A stretch of DNA of 64,000 nt from Enterobacteriaceae bacterium RIT693 (GTDB taxonomy: Bacteria > Pseudomonadota > Gammaproteobacteria > Enterobacterales > Enterobacteriaceae), in contig WJYK01000015.1 of assembly GCA_009668225.1 (NCBI GenBank), forward strand, positions 47,047 through 111,046, in the 5' to 3' direction. Both the position numbers and the translations under genes were made by a program. Below, in pieces: positions 16,441 to 28,400 of this stretch (its first letter is position 1; every line of letters starts with the position of its first letter). The notes beneath the pieces were generated by a model. The model was not told the DNA's origin. It ran no database searches and worked only from the letters and a program-made list of their open reading frames with translations.

Positions 16441-19400
16441 CTAAATAACCAATAACTGGTGGTTTGCCAGCAGCGTGGCCAAATCGGTCTGCACCCCGTT
16501 CAGCGTCACCACGGTTGTCGGGTCAAAGACATTCCCGTTGCCGTCGCGGTCAATCTGAATCTCGGTGTTGCTGCCGTTTTGTACCACTTTGATGTAGTCG
16601 CCGATGTTGCCTGCACCAGCACCCAGCTGTGCTACGCCGTTGATGTAGTGAGCCGAAGCATCGCCGGTATAGCCGCTGCCCTGTAGCAGTTCACGCAGGT
16701 CGATACGGTCACTGTCCGCGGTGCCTTCCCAGGTCCCGACGCTGAAGCCGTTTACCACATCATGACCGTTACCGCCGGTAGCGTCCGTGCTGTTCAGCAA
16801 CTTGTAGAGCAGCGTATCGTGTCCACCGCTGCCGATATTAAAGGTGTCGTTGCCGCCGCCTCCTTCAAAGGTGTTGTTGCCGCTATTGCCGGTGATCACA
16901 TCGTCATGGCTGGAGCCGACGATCCCTTCGATATTGCTAAAGGTTGCGGTATTAAACCCGGTGTTCTGCGCCCCGGTTTTACCCAGATCGACGCTGACGC
17001 CCACGCTCGAGTGACGGAAATCAACCACATCCATACCGCCCGTCGCGCTCCAGGTCTGACGATCGGAAGACGTTTCCCAGCCGCCGCCGCCGTTGTAGAC
17101 ATAGGTGCCCTGCTCGGCGATAAACGTATCGTTGTAGCCTGTGCCTGTGAGCGTGCCTCCGTGTACGCCGGTCGCGGCCTCTGCCGTCAGGGCATAGCTT
17201 TCTTTGCCATCACCGGCAGTTAACCCGACCCAGGTTGTGTTGCTGGAAACGCCGTTGATCGCCCGCACCAGCTCCGCATGGTAGGTTTCATTCGGGTTGA
17301 GCCCGTAGAAGCTCACCAGCGCCGAAGCGTCGTTGATGCCGATCCCCGACTGGGCGTTAATCACCTGGCTTGCCACCAGATCACCTGCCGCGTTATAGAG
17401 CTTCACCGTGTTGCCGAAGAACACGTTAATGCCCTGGCTGTCGACAATTTTCAGGTGAATGGCCGTGCCCGGTGCCACGGCGTTGGTGTTCCGCTCCAAC
17501 GTCACGCTGCCGTTCTGACGGAAGATCAGCAGATCCTGCGCGCCATCCCAGTCGTAGTCGACCAGCGCTGCGCCGGAGACTTGGCTGGTGGCAGCCGAAC
17601 CGAACGTCGACGAGGTAAAGCTTGCTACGCCCTTCAGCCCGTCGTTGGTGTACATGTACGACTGCCCGCTGTTAGCCAGCTTGATGATGTCCATCCGGCC
17701 ATCGAGGTTCCAGTCCACCGCGACGCTAACCGTGCCGTTGTACTTCTCGGTACCGACCGCAGTCCCCGCGAGCAGGTTGCCTTTGCCATCGTTCATCATC
17801 ATCGTACCGCCGGTGCCTGCTCGTGACATCCCCATGTAGAGGTCCATGTAGCCGTCGCCGTCAAAGTCCGCCCAGGTCATGCTCACCGCATTATTCGCCG
17901 CGACAGAACCCGTTGCGCTGTACATCGTGTTGATGAAGTTTTGGCTCCAGGTGAAGGTGCCATCCCCTTTGTTAAACATCGTCGACAGCGCATAGTTATT
18001 ACCGCCGTTAGTCGTGTGCTGGGCGACATCCACCATGCCGTCGTTGTTGAGATCAACGCCGGAAGTTTCAATCAGGCTGTTGTAGTTGCCGACTTTTGCC
18101 CCGGAGACGAAGTTGGTGTAGGTTCCGCCGCTGGAAGCCCCCATCAGTTTGCCGGCGTTGTTATTCACAAAGGTGTTGGAGTCTGGCCCACCGGCATCCC
18201 CCATCACAAAGTCAACGTAGCCGTCCCCCTGGAAGTCGAGAGCCACGACGGCACCGTACCAAAGCAAGGTTCCCACGGTAGCGCTGCTGCCGGAGCTGGA
18301 CGCCGTGTAGGTGCCGTCACCGTTGTTCATCAGCTGGGTGACATAGTTGTAGTTAGTGCTCTCCACCAGCATATCTGCATGGCCGTCGCGGTTAATGTCC
18401 GCATAGGCGCCGGTGGTGTAGCTGCCGGTCATCGAGAAGTTCCCGCTCACGCTGTAGCTGTTGCGGTCGTTCGAGGTGGCGAACTGCTGGTTGCTGGCAA
18501 ACGTCCACATCCCGTTCTCATCCAGCATAAAGCTTGCGGCAATGGCGTTGGTCGCGCTGGTGAAGGACCAGGTTGGCGACATCGACGCTTCTGCGCCCAC
18601 CACCACCGTGCCGTGCGTAACATCTACGCTGTTGCCGTTGCCCGCACTGCTTTTCACCTGCGCCGTAACGTCATAGCTCTTTAACGAGAGAACATCGGCG
18701 TCAGGGATCTGTAGATACCAGGTGTTAGAAGAAGGATCGACCACCACTGCACCGCCGCGATCGGAGGTGTAGGTCTTGCCGTTCACCGTCACCACCACGA
18801 ACTCGCCGTTCACCAGGTTCGCATCCACGCTGCCGGTAATAATTGGCGTTGTGTCGGTGGTGTTCAAACCATCGACCAGCGCTTTGGTCGTCGGCACCGA
18901 GGTATCTACCGTCAGCGTAAAGTCATTCGATTCGGTGTAGTTCCCCGCTTTGTCCGTCACTCGCAGAACGTAATGATAGTTTCCGTCCAGCAGGCCGGAG
19001 TCCGCGAACGTCCAGTTGGTGCCGCCGGTGATGGTCACTTTGCCCACCAGCACGCCGTCGCGGAAGATCTGCGCGATTTCGCCGTCGGCCAGCGCCTGGT
19101 TCAGCGTGCCGTTTAGCACCGGCGAGGTGTCGTCGGTAGAATAGCTGCTGTCGAAATTACCGGTACGTTCGCCGTCGTTGTCGGTATAGCTGACGATGCT
19201 CCCCACGGTGTCCGGAGCGACGGTATCAACCGTCACAACCTGACTTGCAGTTGAACCTACGTTTCCGGCCTGGTCGATAATGCGAACCTGGTAGACATAG
19301 TCGCCATCGGCCAGGGTGCGGCCATCAACGTAGTGCCAGGCGGTCCCGTTCACCACCGCATCGACCCAGTTTTTACCACCGTCAAGGCTGATTTGTACGC

Positions 19401-22400
19401 GTTCATCGCTCGCCAGCGCATGGCCGAGCGTGCCGTTCAGCGTCAGCGTGGTGTCCATGGTGATAAAGTCGCTGGCGCTCTGCCCGGTATCATCAGCGAT
19501 GCTATCAATGGTGATCCCATAGTTTGGCGCGACGGTATCCACCGTCACCGTCTGGCTGGTGGTTGCGCCCACGTTGCCGGCAAGATCAACGACACGAACC
19601 TGCCAGGTGTGGTCGCCGTCCGCAAGCTGGCGTCCGTCGGTATAGCGCCAACTGGTGCCGTTCACCGAGGTGGCGTAAACCCAGCTGGCTCCGCCGTCGA
19701 AGCTCACCTGAACATATTCGTTTTTGCCGAGCGCCGCACCTAAGGAGCCGTTCAGCGTCAGCGTATTATCGTTGGTGATAAAATCGCTGTTGCTGAAGCC
19801 GCTGTCGGTGGTGATGCTGTCGACGGTCACGGTAACAGATGCGTCCGGCGGCGTGGTATCCACAGTGACGTTCTTAGATGCGCTCTGCCCAACGTTACCG
19901 GCGTCGTCAACCACGCGAACCAGGTACTGATAAGTGCCGTCGCTGAGGATTCTGCCGTCGTTGAAGTACCAGGTTGTGCCAACCGTGACTACCGTCTGCC
20001 AAACCGTACCGCCGTCCAGGCTTATCTGCACATGTTCGCTCGCCAGGAGTGATGCTCCCAGAGAACCGTGGATCGTCAGCGAGGTATCGCTGGTGACGAA
20101 GTCAGTGTTGCTCAGCCCCGTATCGTCACTGATGCTGTCAATCGAGACGGTTTTGCTCGCGTCCGGCGCCACGGTATCCACGGTCACCAGGCGGCTGGTT
20201 GTAGAACCGATATTGCCCGCATCGTCAATCACGCGCAGCTGGTAGAGATGGTCGCCGTCGGCAAGCGTACGGTTATCAATGTAGCTCCACGTAGTGCCGC
20301 TAATACGCACGTCAATCCAGGTTTTCCCACCGTCAATGCTGATTTGGGCGTGCTCACCCGTCGCCAGCGGAGCGCCGAGCTTGCCGCTGAGGGTCAGGGT
20401 ATTGTCGCTGGTAATAAAGTCGTGCGCATCCAGGCCTGTATCCTGGGTAATAGCGTCGACAGTGATGGTCTTACTGGCGTCCGGTGCCACGGTATCGATG
20501 GCCACGTTCTGCGTTGCCGTCGAGCCAACGTTGCCCGCATTGTCGATAACGCGCACGTTATAGGCCACAATGCCGTCCGGGAGAGTGCGCCCGTCGGCAT
20601 AGCTCCACGACGTGCCGTTGACCACCAGATCAATCCAGCTTGCCCCACCGTCCAGGCTAATTTGCGCCTTCTCGTTATTGCCCAACGCGGCGCTCAAAGA
20701 GCCTTTAACCACCACCTTGTTATCAGCCGTAATGAAGTCGGTAGCACTGAGTCCGGTGTCATTCTGCAGAGCATCAATGGTAATGGTCATCTGCGGCGGC
20801 GTGGTATCGACCGTAATGGTGCGGTCCGCCCCGGCGCTGTTGCCGATGCTGTTGCTGACGCCGGCATGAATCACATATGCACCACCGTCAGCCAGCGCGG
20901 TAACCGCACTGCTACCCAGGGTATAGCTCCAGGTGCCATCGCTGTTTACCGTGGTGGTGTACTGCTGGCCGTTAAGCGTAATCGTGACCGTTTTTCCCGC
21001 AGGCGCGTTGGTCACGCCGCTAATCACTAATGGCGTACCGTGCTCAGCTGCGCTGACGATATTGTCTTGAGCAAAGTCATTGATGCTGATAGTCGGCACT
21101 TCGCCACTCAGGGTGACCTGCTTGTCAGCGCTGCTGCCGTTACCCGCTTTATCGCTCACGCTTGCGGAGATTGTATAGCTGCCGTCCGCTGCGCCGAAGA
21201 AGTCCTGCGCCGGCACAGTGACCGACCAGGTTCCGGTATCGCTAACCTTCGCGGTGTAGCTATGGTTGTTGAAGGTAACAGTAATGGTCTGCCCGGGCTG
21301 AGCATTGGTGGTGCCGCTGATAACCTGGCCCGCCTGCTGCTCTGCGCTGTTGATGATGTCGTCACCCGCCACCTTGTCAAAGGTGAGGGTCGGCGCGATC
21401 GTGTCTACCGTCAAAATACGATCCGCACTGCCAGGGTTACCGGCTTTATCATTGACGGCGGCATGAACGGTAAACTCACCCTCAGCGAGCTTCGCCAAAT
21501 CTTCAGCCGCAACGGTCACGCTCCAGGAACCATCCGCCTGAACCGTCGCGTCATAGCTTCCGCTACCCAGCGTAACGGTAACTTTCTGCCCGGCCTCCGC
21601 GCTGCTGGTGCCTCTGATTGTCAACGGCTGCTGCTGCTCGGCCGCATTAACGACGTTATCCCCGGAAATCTCGGCAATGGTTACCACCGGCGCGGAGGTA
21701 TCCACGCTGATATTGTGGGTAACCGAGGCTGTATTACTCGCGTTGTCGTTAGCCGATGCGGTTACAGTGTAGCCGCTGCCATGCGCCAAATTCTGCACCT
21801 GACCTGCAGGCACGGTTACGCTCCAGCTGCCGCCCGTCTGTATCGTAGTGGTGTACTGCACGCCGTTAAGCATGACGGTTACCTGCGTCCCCACCGCCAG
21901 TTCGCGACTGCCGCCGACGATCGTCAGATCCTGGCTCAACTCAGCCGCGTTGATCACATCATCGCCGCTGAGGGTATTGATGGTTAGCTCAACCCGTGCG
22001 GCGTTGACCTCAACGTCGTGGGATGCCGTGCCCTCGTTCCCTGCGCCGTCGGTCAGCGTTGCGGTGACGGTTGCCGTGCCGTTATTAAGCGCAGAGATAG
22101 CCGAAGCCGGCACGCCCACGCTCCAGTTACCGTTGGCATCAACCTGCGTCACGTACTGAATGCCGTTCAGGGTGATGACGATTTTGTTCCCTGCCGCCGC
22201 GCCGCTGCTAGAGCCAGAGATAATCTGCGCCTGGGCGTGCTCTTCGAGGTTAATGATGTCATCGCCTGCGATAGTGTTAAAGCGGATGCCTGGTGCGGAG
22301 GTGTCCAGGGTAATCGTCTTACTGCCGGTTACGCCGTTGCCCGCCGCATCGCTGACGCTGACGTTTAGTTGATAGTTGCTATCTGCCAGCGTACTCAGCG

Positions 22401-25400
22401 CCGTCGCGTCCAGCGCGATGCTCCAGGTTCCGTCGGCTTTCACTACGCCGGTATAGTTCTTGCCGTCCAGCGTCAACGTGACCGTCTGGCCCGCTTCCGC
22501 ATTTGATGTTCCGGTGACGGTGACGCCCGCCCCGGCTTCAGCGGCATTAATCACGTTATCCGTCGCCACCGGATCGATGGACAACCCTGGCGCACTGGCA
22601 TCAACGCTGAATTCACGTTCTGCAGAAGCCCCGTTGCCGTTAACGTTCGTGACGCTAACGTTTACCGTAGCCTCGCCGTCCTTCAGCCCGGCCATATCCC
22701 TTGCCGGAACGGTGTAGCTCCAGCTACCGTCAGCCTGGACCTTAGCCGTGTAGGTGTGACCGCCGAAGATAACGGTGACTGTTTGTCCTGCTTCAACGTT
22801 CTGGGTTTTTCCGGAAAGCACCAGGTCCACGCCTTTCTCGGCGGCGTTCAACACGTTGTCGGCAGTGATATTTTCAACACTGACCGCGACCGGGCTGAGA
22901 TCGACCTTCACCGCGTGGTCGATAGAGATCGGGTTGCCCGCGCTGCTGCTGCCCGCTGCCGTGACGGTGAGATCACCTGCCGCCCACTTACCGACATCTT
23001 CCGCCGGAACGGCGGCCGACCATGTCCCGCTGGCGCTAACCGTAGCCAGGTAGTGCTTGCCGTTAATGGTGACGGTGACGGTGCTGCCTACGCTCATGCC
23101 GCTGGCGCTGCCGCTGACAATCAGGTTCTGATTGTGCTCGATGGTGTTAATCACGTCATCACCCGCTACGGTGTTAATGCGGATCCCCGGCAGACTGGCG
23201 TCGATAGCAAACTCGCGATCCGCTGAACCGCTGTTACCGTGGCCGTTGGTGACGGATGCCGTAACGGTTAATTTGCCGTTACCCAGCGCGCTCAGCACCT
23301 CTGCAGGCAGATTGAGGCTCCAGCTCATATCGTTCTTCACGATCGCCGTGTAAGTCTTGCCGCCCAGCGAGATAGTGACAGCGTCACCTATCGCCGCATT
23401 GCTCACCGTACCGCCCAGCGTCTGTCCCGTGGCGATTTCAGCGGTATTAAGGATGTTATCTGCAGTGACCGGGTTAATCGTGACGCCCGGTGCGGCGGTG
23501 TCCACCAGCAGATTAGCGTTGGCGCTGGCGCTGTTGCCGACAGCGCTGGTGGCGGTGGCGGTCAACGTATAGTTCGCTTCGCCCAGCCGGGCCAGATCGC
23601 CTGGCTGAACATCCACACGCCAGCTACCGCTGGCGTCAGTGGTGGCAATATAGTTTTTGCCGTTTAGCGTTACGGTTACGCGGGTGCCCGCCGCAAGATT
23701 AGCGCTGGTTCCGCTCAGCGTCAGTACTTCCCCTTTTTCAGTGGCGTTCACCACATTATCGCCGCTGATGGTGTTGAAATTAATCGATGGTAAGCCGGTG
23801 TTAACCGTCACTTCATGACTGCTGCTTCCGGTATTACCGGCGGCATCCGTCAGGCTGGCGCTAATGGTGACCTTGCCGTCCGCAAGCTGACCTATCACGT
23901 TTGCCGGTACGCCAATGCTCCAGTTGCCCGCGGCATCAACGGTAGTGGTCCAGCTATTTGCCCCGATGGTCACGGTTATCTTATCGCCCGCCGCCGCGCC
24001 GCCGCTGATGCCGGAGATGATCTGCGCCTGGCTATGCTCGGCAAGGTTTATCACGTCGTCACCTGCAACCACGCCAAACGAGATGGACGGCACGGTGACA
24101 TCCACACCGAGGTTATGGCTCGCTGAGGATCCGTTGCCTGCGGCATCGCTGACGCTGGCTTCAACGGTATAGACGCCGTCGCTAAGCGCGGAGGCTTTGT
24201 CCGCCGCAACGGTTACGCTCCACGTCCCGTCAGCCTGTACTGTACCGGTATAGGTTTCATTGTTCAGCGTCACGGTCACGGTCTGGCCCGGTTCCGCATT
24301 GCTGGTGCCGTTAATGACCACCGGCTGCCCGGCCTCGGCGGCATTAAGCACGTTATCCCCGGCGATGGTATTGATTTGCAGAGTCGGGGCTGCGGTATCC
24401 ACGCTGATTTCACGCCCGGCAGATGCTCCGTTGCCGCTCACGTTAGCGACGCTGACTTCCACGGAAGTTTCGCCGTCTTTCAGCCCTTTCATATCATTCG
24501 CCGGTACGGTCAGCTTCCAGCTGCCGTCGCTCTCTACCTGAGTGGTATAGGTGTGCCCCGCGAAGGTGATGGTGATTGTCTGCCCGGCTTCCACATTCTG
24601 TGTTGCACCGGAGAGCAATAAATCAGCGCCTTTCTCGGCGGCGTTCAGCACGTCGTCCCCGGCAATCTGGCCGATTGTTATCGCCACCGCGCTGAGATCC
24701 ACATTGACGGTGTGATCGATAGTGACTGGGTTACCCGAGCTGCTGGTTCCGGCTGCCGATACGGTAATATCGCCGGCATTCCACTGGTTAACCTCGTTCC
24801 CCGGCACTACGGTTTGCCAGCTTCCATCGGCCCGAACCGTTGCCGCGTAGTCTTTGCCGTTTACCGTCACGGTTACCGTGGTGCCTTCATTCAGGCCGCT
24901 GCTGGTACCGTTAATCACCAGATTCAGACTGTGCTCGATAGCGTTGATAACGTCATCGCCCGCAAGGGTGTTAATACGGATACCCGGCAGCGCAGCGTCA
25001 ACGGTGACGCCGCGTGAACCGGTGCCGGTGTTACCCGCACCGTCCGTAACAGAGGCGTTAATTTTAAGCGCACCGTCGCCCAGCGCGGTCAGAACGTCCT
25101 GGCTAAGTGTCAGGCTCCAGGTGAGCTCGCTTTGCACCTTCGCGGTATAATTCACGCCGCCGATATTCACGGTCACGTCAGCCCCGGCCAGTACGCCAGT
25201 AACGCGTCCGGTAATCGTCTGCCCGGCTGCCAGTTCGGCAGCATTGATAATATCGTCGGTCGCCACGGCATTGATCGTGACGCCTGGCAGCGTGGAAGCG
25301 ACTTCCAGGGTACTGGTCTGGCTGCCGGTGTTGCCAACGCCGCTGCTGGCGCTAACGGAAACCTCATAGAAGGCTTCGCCCAGCTTCCCTACGTCCTGTG

Positions 25401-28400
25401 CCGGTACGGTAGTGGTCCATTTGCCCTGAGAGTCTACCGTGGCAGGGTAATTTTTACCGTTCAGATTAACGGTTACGGACGTCCCGCTGGCGAGGCCTGT
25501 GGAGCTACCGCTGATGACCACATCACCCGTTTTTTCGTCGGCATTCAGGATATTATCGCCCGCAATGGTGTCGATAGTCAGGGTTGGCGCAGCGGTATCG
25601 ACCTTAACGCTATGGGTTGCATCGCCGGTATTGCCTGCTTTGTCGGTAATGGAGGCGGTCACGGTGTAGGTGTTGTCGCCCAGCGCGCTGATATCTGCAC
25701 GCGACACGCCCACGCTCCAGTTTCCGTTCGCATCCACCACGCCGGTATAGCTTTTACCGCCCAGCGTAACGGTGACAATGTCGCCTGCCTGCGCGCCGGT
25801 GCTGGTACCAGAAATCACCTGCGCCTGGCCGTGCTCGGTCTGGTTAATAACATCGTCGGTAGCCATCATACCGATGGTCACTTCAGGAACGGTGACGTCA
25901 ACCAGCATGTCGCGGCTGGCGCTGCCCGGGTTACCCGCGCGGTCTTCTACGCTTGCGGTGACGGTGATATTACCGTCAACCAGTTTGCCGACGTCCGATG
26001 CGGGTACGGTCAGGCTCCAGCTTCCGTCTGCTTTTACTGCTGCCCGATAGCTTTCGCCATTAAGCTGTACGGTCACAGTCTGGCCCGCCTCTGCGGTGCT
26101 GGTCCCACTGATAATCAGATCTTGCTTCGCCTCTGCGGCGTTCAGCCGGTTATCCTGACTGACAGGATCCACGGTTAGCGCCGGTGCAAGACTGTCTACG
26201 CTAACGTTTTGTGCCGCTTCGGTGCTGTTACCATTTTGGTTGGTGACGCTCACCTGTACGGCGGTTTCACCTTCTTTCAGGTTAACCATATCCCCCGCAG
26301 GCACGGTATATTTCCAGCTGCCGTCCGTCTGAACCGTGGCGGTATAGTTGTGCCCGGCAAAGGTAATTTTGACGGTCTGACCCGGCTCTACGTTTTGCGT
26401 CATGCCGGAGAGCACGAGGTTTGCGCCCTTTTCGGCGGCATTCAGTACGTTATCGCCGGTTACCGCGTTAATGCTGATGACCACTTCGGCGAGGTCGACC
26501 GTTACCTGATGCTGGATAGCCACATCATTGCCCGCGCTACTGCTGCCTTTGACTTCAATGGCTACCGCGCCTTCAGTCCAGCGGCCGACATCCTCGCCCG
26601 GCACCGCCGCCTGCCAGCTACCGTCCGCGCGGACGGTCGCCGCATAGTCTTTGCCGTTAATCGTGACGGTCACCGCGCTGCCCGCGCTAAGGCCAGTGCT
26701 GGTGCCGTTGATAATCAGGTTTTGGTTGTGCTCGATGGCGTTAATCACGTCATCACCGGCCACGGTATCCACACGTAGGCCAGGTAAATTCGCATCAATA
26801 ACGATATCGCGACTACCGCTGCCGGTATTACCGTGCCCGTTGGTCACGGAAGCCGTAATGGTCAGATCGCCGTTACCCAGGGCGGTGAGAATGTCTTTTG
26901 AAACCGGCAGGCTCCAGCTCAGATCGTCCTGAACGGTCGCCTGATAGCGTTTACCACCCAGAATAATCGTGACAACGTCACCTTTTATCGCCCCGGTGAC
27001 GGTTCCGTTGAGCGTCTGGCCGCTGGCGATTTCCGAGGCGTTCAGGATATTATCGCTGGTCACGCTGTGAACAATGACGGTCGGCAATGCGCTATCCACC
27101 TGTACTTGATGGCTGGCGCTGTTGCTGTTACCGTAGGCATCGGTTACCGCCGCACTCACCGTGTAATCCGCTTCACCCAGTTTGCTGACGGCGGAGGCCG
27201 GTACGCTCGTGCTCCAGCTGCCATCGGTTCCGGCGATAGCCTGATAGCGAATGCCGTTTAACGTGACGGTAATCACCGTTCCTGCCGGCTGGTTGCTGGT
27301 GCCGGACAGCACCAGATCCTGCCCTTTTTCCGCCGCATTGATGACGTCATCCTGAGCGAGCGTAGCGATATCGATAACCGGCAAGGCGGTATTAACCGTT
27401 AACGCATGATCTACGCTGCCGCTATTGCCTGCGGTGTCGGTAACGCTTGCAGTGATGGTGTAACTGCCGTCAGCAAGACCTTTAACCACCGATGCCGGGA
27501 GACCCACGTTCCAGTTGCCCGCGCTGTCCAGGGTGGTGGTGAAGGTGAATGAGGTTCCCTGCCCGTTGCTCACCACAACGGTAACCACATCACCCGCAGC
27601 GGCACCGGCGCTGGCACCGCTGACGGTATGAGCCTGGTTGTGCTCAGCCGCGTTAATCGTATCATCATCGGCTACGGTGTAGATGGTCAGGGTCGGCTCG
27701 GTGATATCCACCAGCATGCCGCGATCGGCGCTGGATGGGTTACCGGCTTTATCCGCCACCGAGGCGCTAACGGTGAGTGTACCGTCCCTGAGCACCGCCA
27801 AATCGCCTGCTGGCACGCTTACGCTCCAGCGACCGTCGGTGCCGACCACTGCGCTATAGCTAACGTTGTTGAGCGTAACGGTAACAATCTGACCGGCCTC
27901 CGCGCTGCTGCTACCGTTCACGATCAGCGGCTGTTTAGCATCGGCAGCGTTAAGCATATTGTCGCCGCTCAGCGGATCGATAACTAACGTTGGCGCACTG
28001 GCATCCACGCTGTATTCCTGCGCAGCGGATGCCGGGTTGCCGTTAACGTTGCTGACGCTAACGGTCACCTGTGCATCACCGTCCTTCAGTTTGGCCATGT
28101 CCGCAGCAGGCACGGTGTAGTGCCAGCTACCGTCATCGTTCACGGTAGTGGTATAGCGATGTCCGGCAAACGTGAGGGTGACGGTCTGCCCTGGTTCCAC
28201 GTTAGTCGTGAGGCCAGAAAGCAGTAAATCTGCCCCTTTTTCCCCAGCATTCAGTACGTTGTCTGCCGTTACGCTATTTACGCTAATGGAAACCGGTGCC
28301 AGATCGACGTCGACAATGCTGTTGATATTGACCGGGTTGTTGGCGCCGTCTTTAGCCGAAGCGGTGACCGTCAATACGCCGTCAGGCCAGTTGCCTACAT

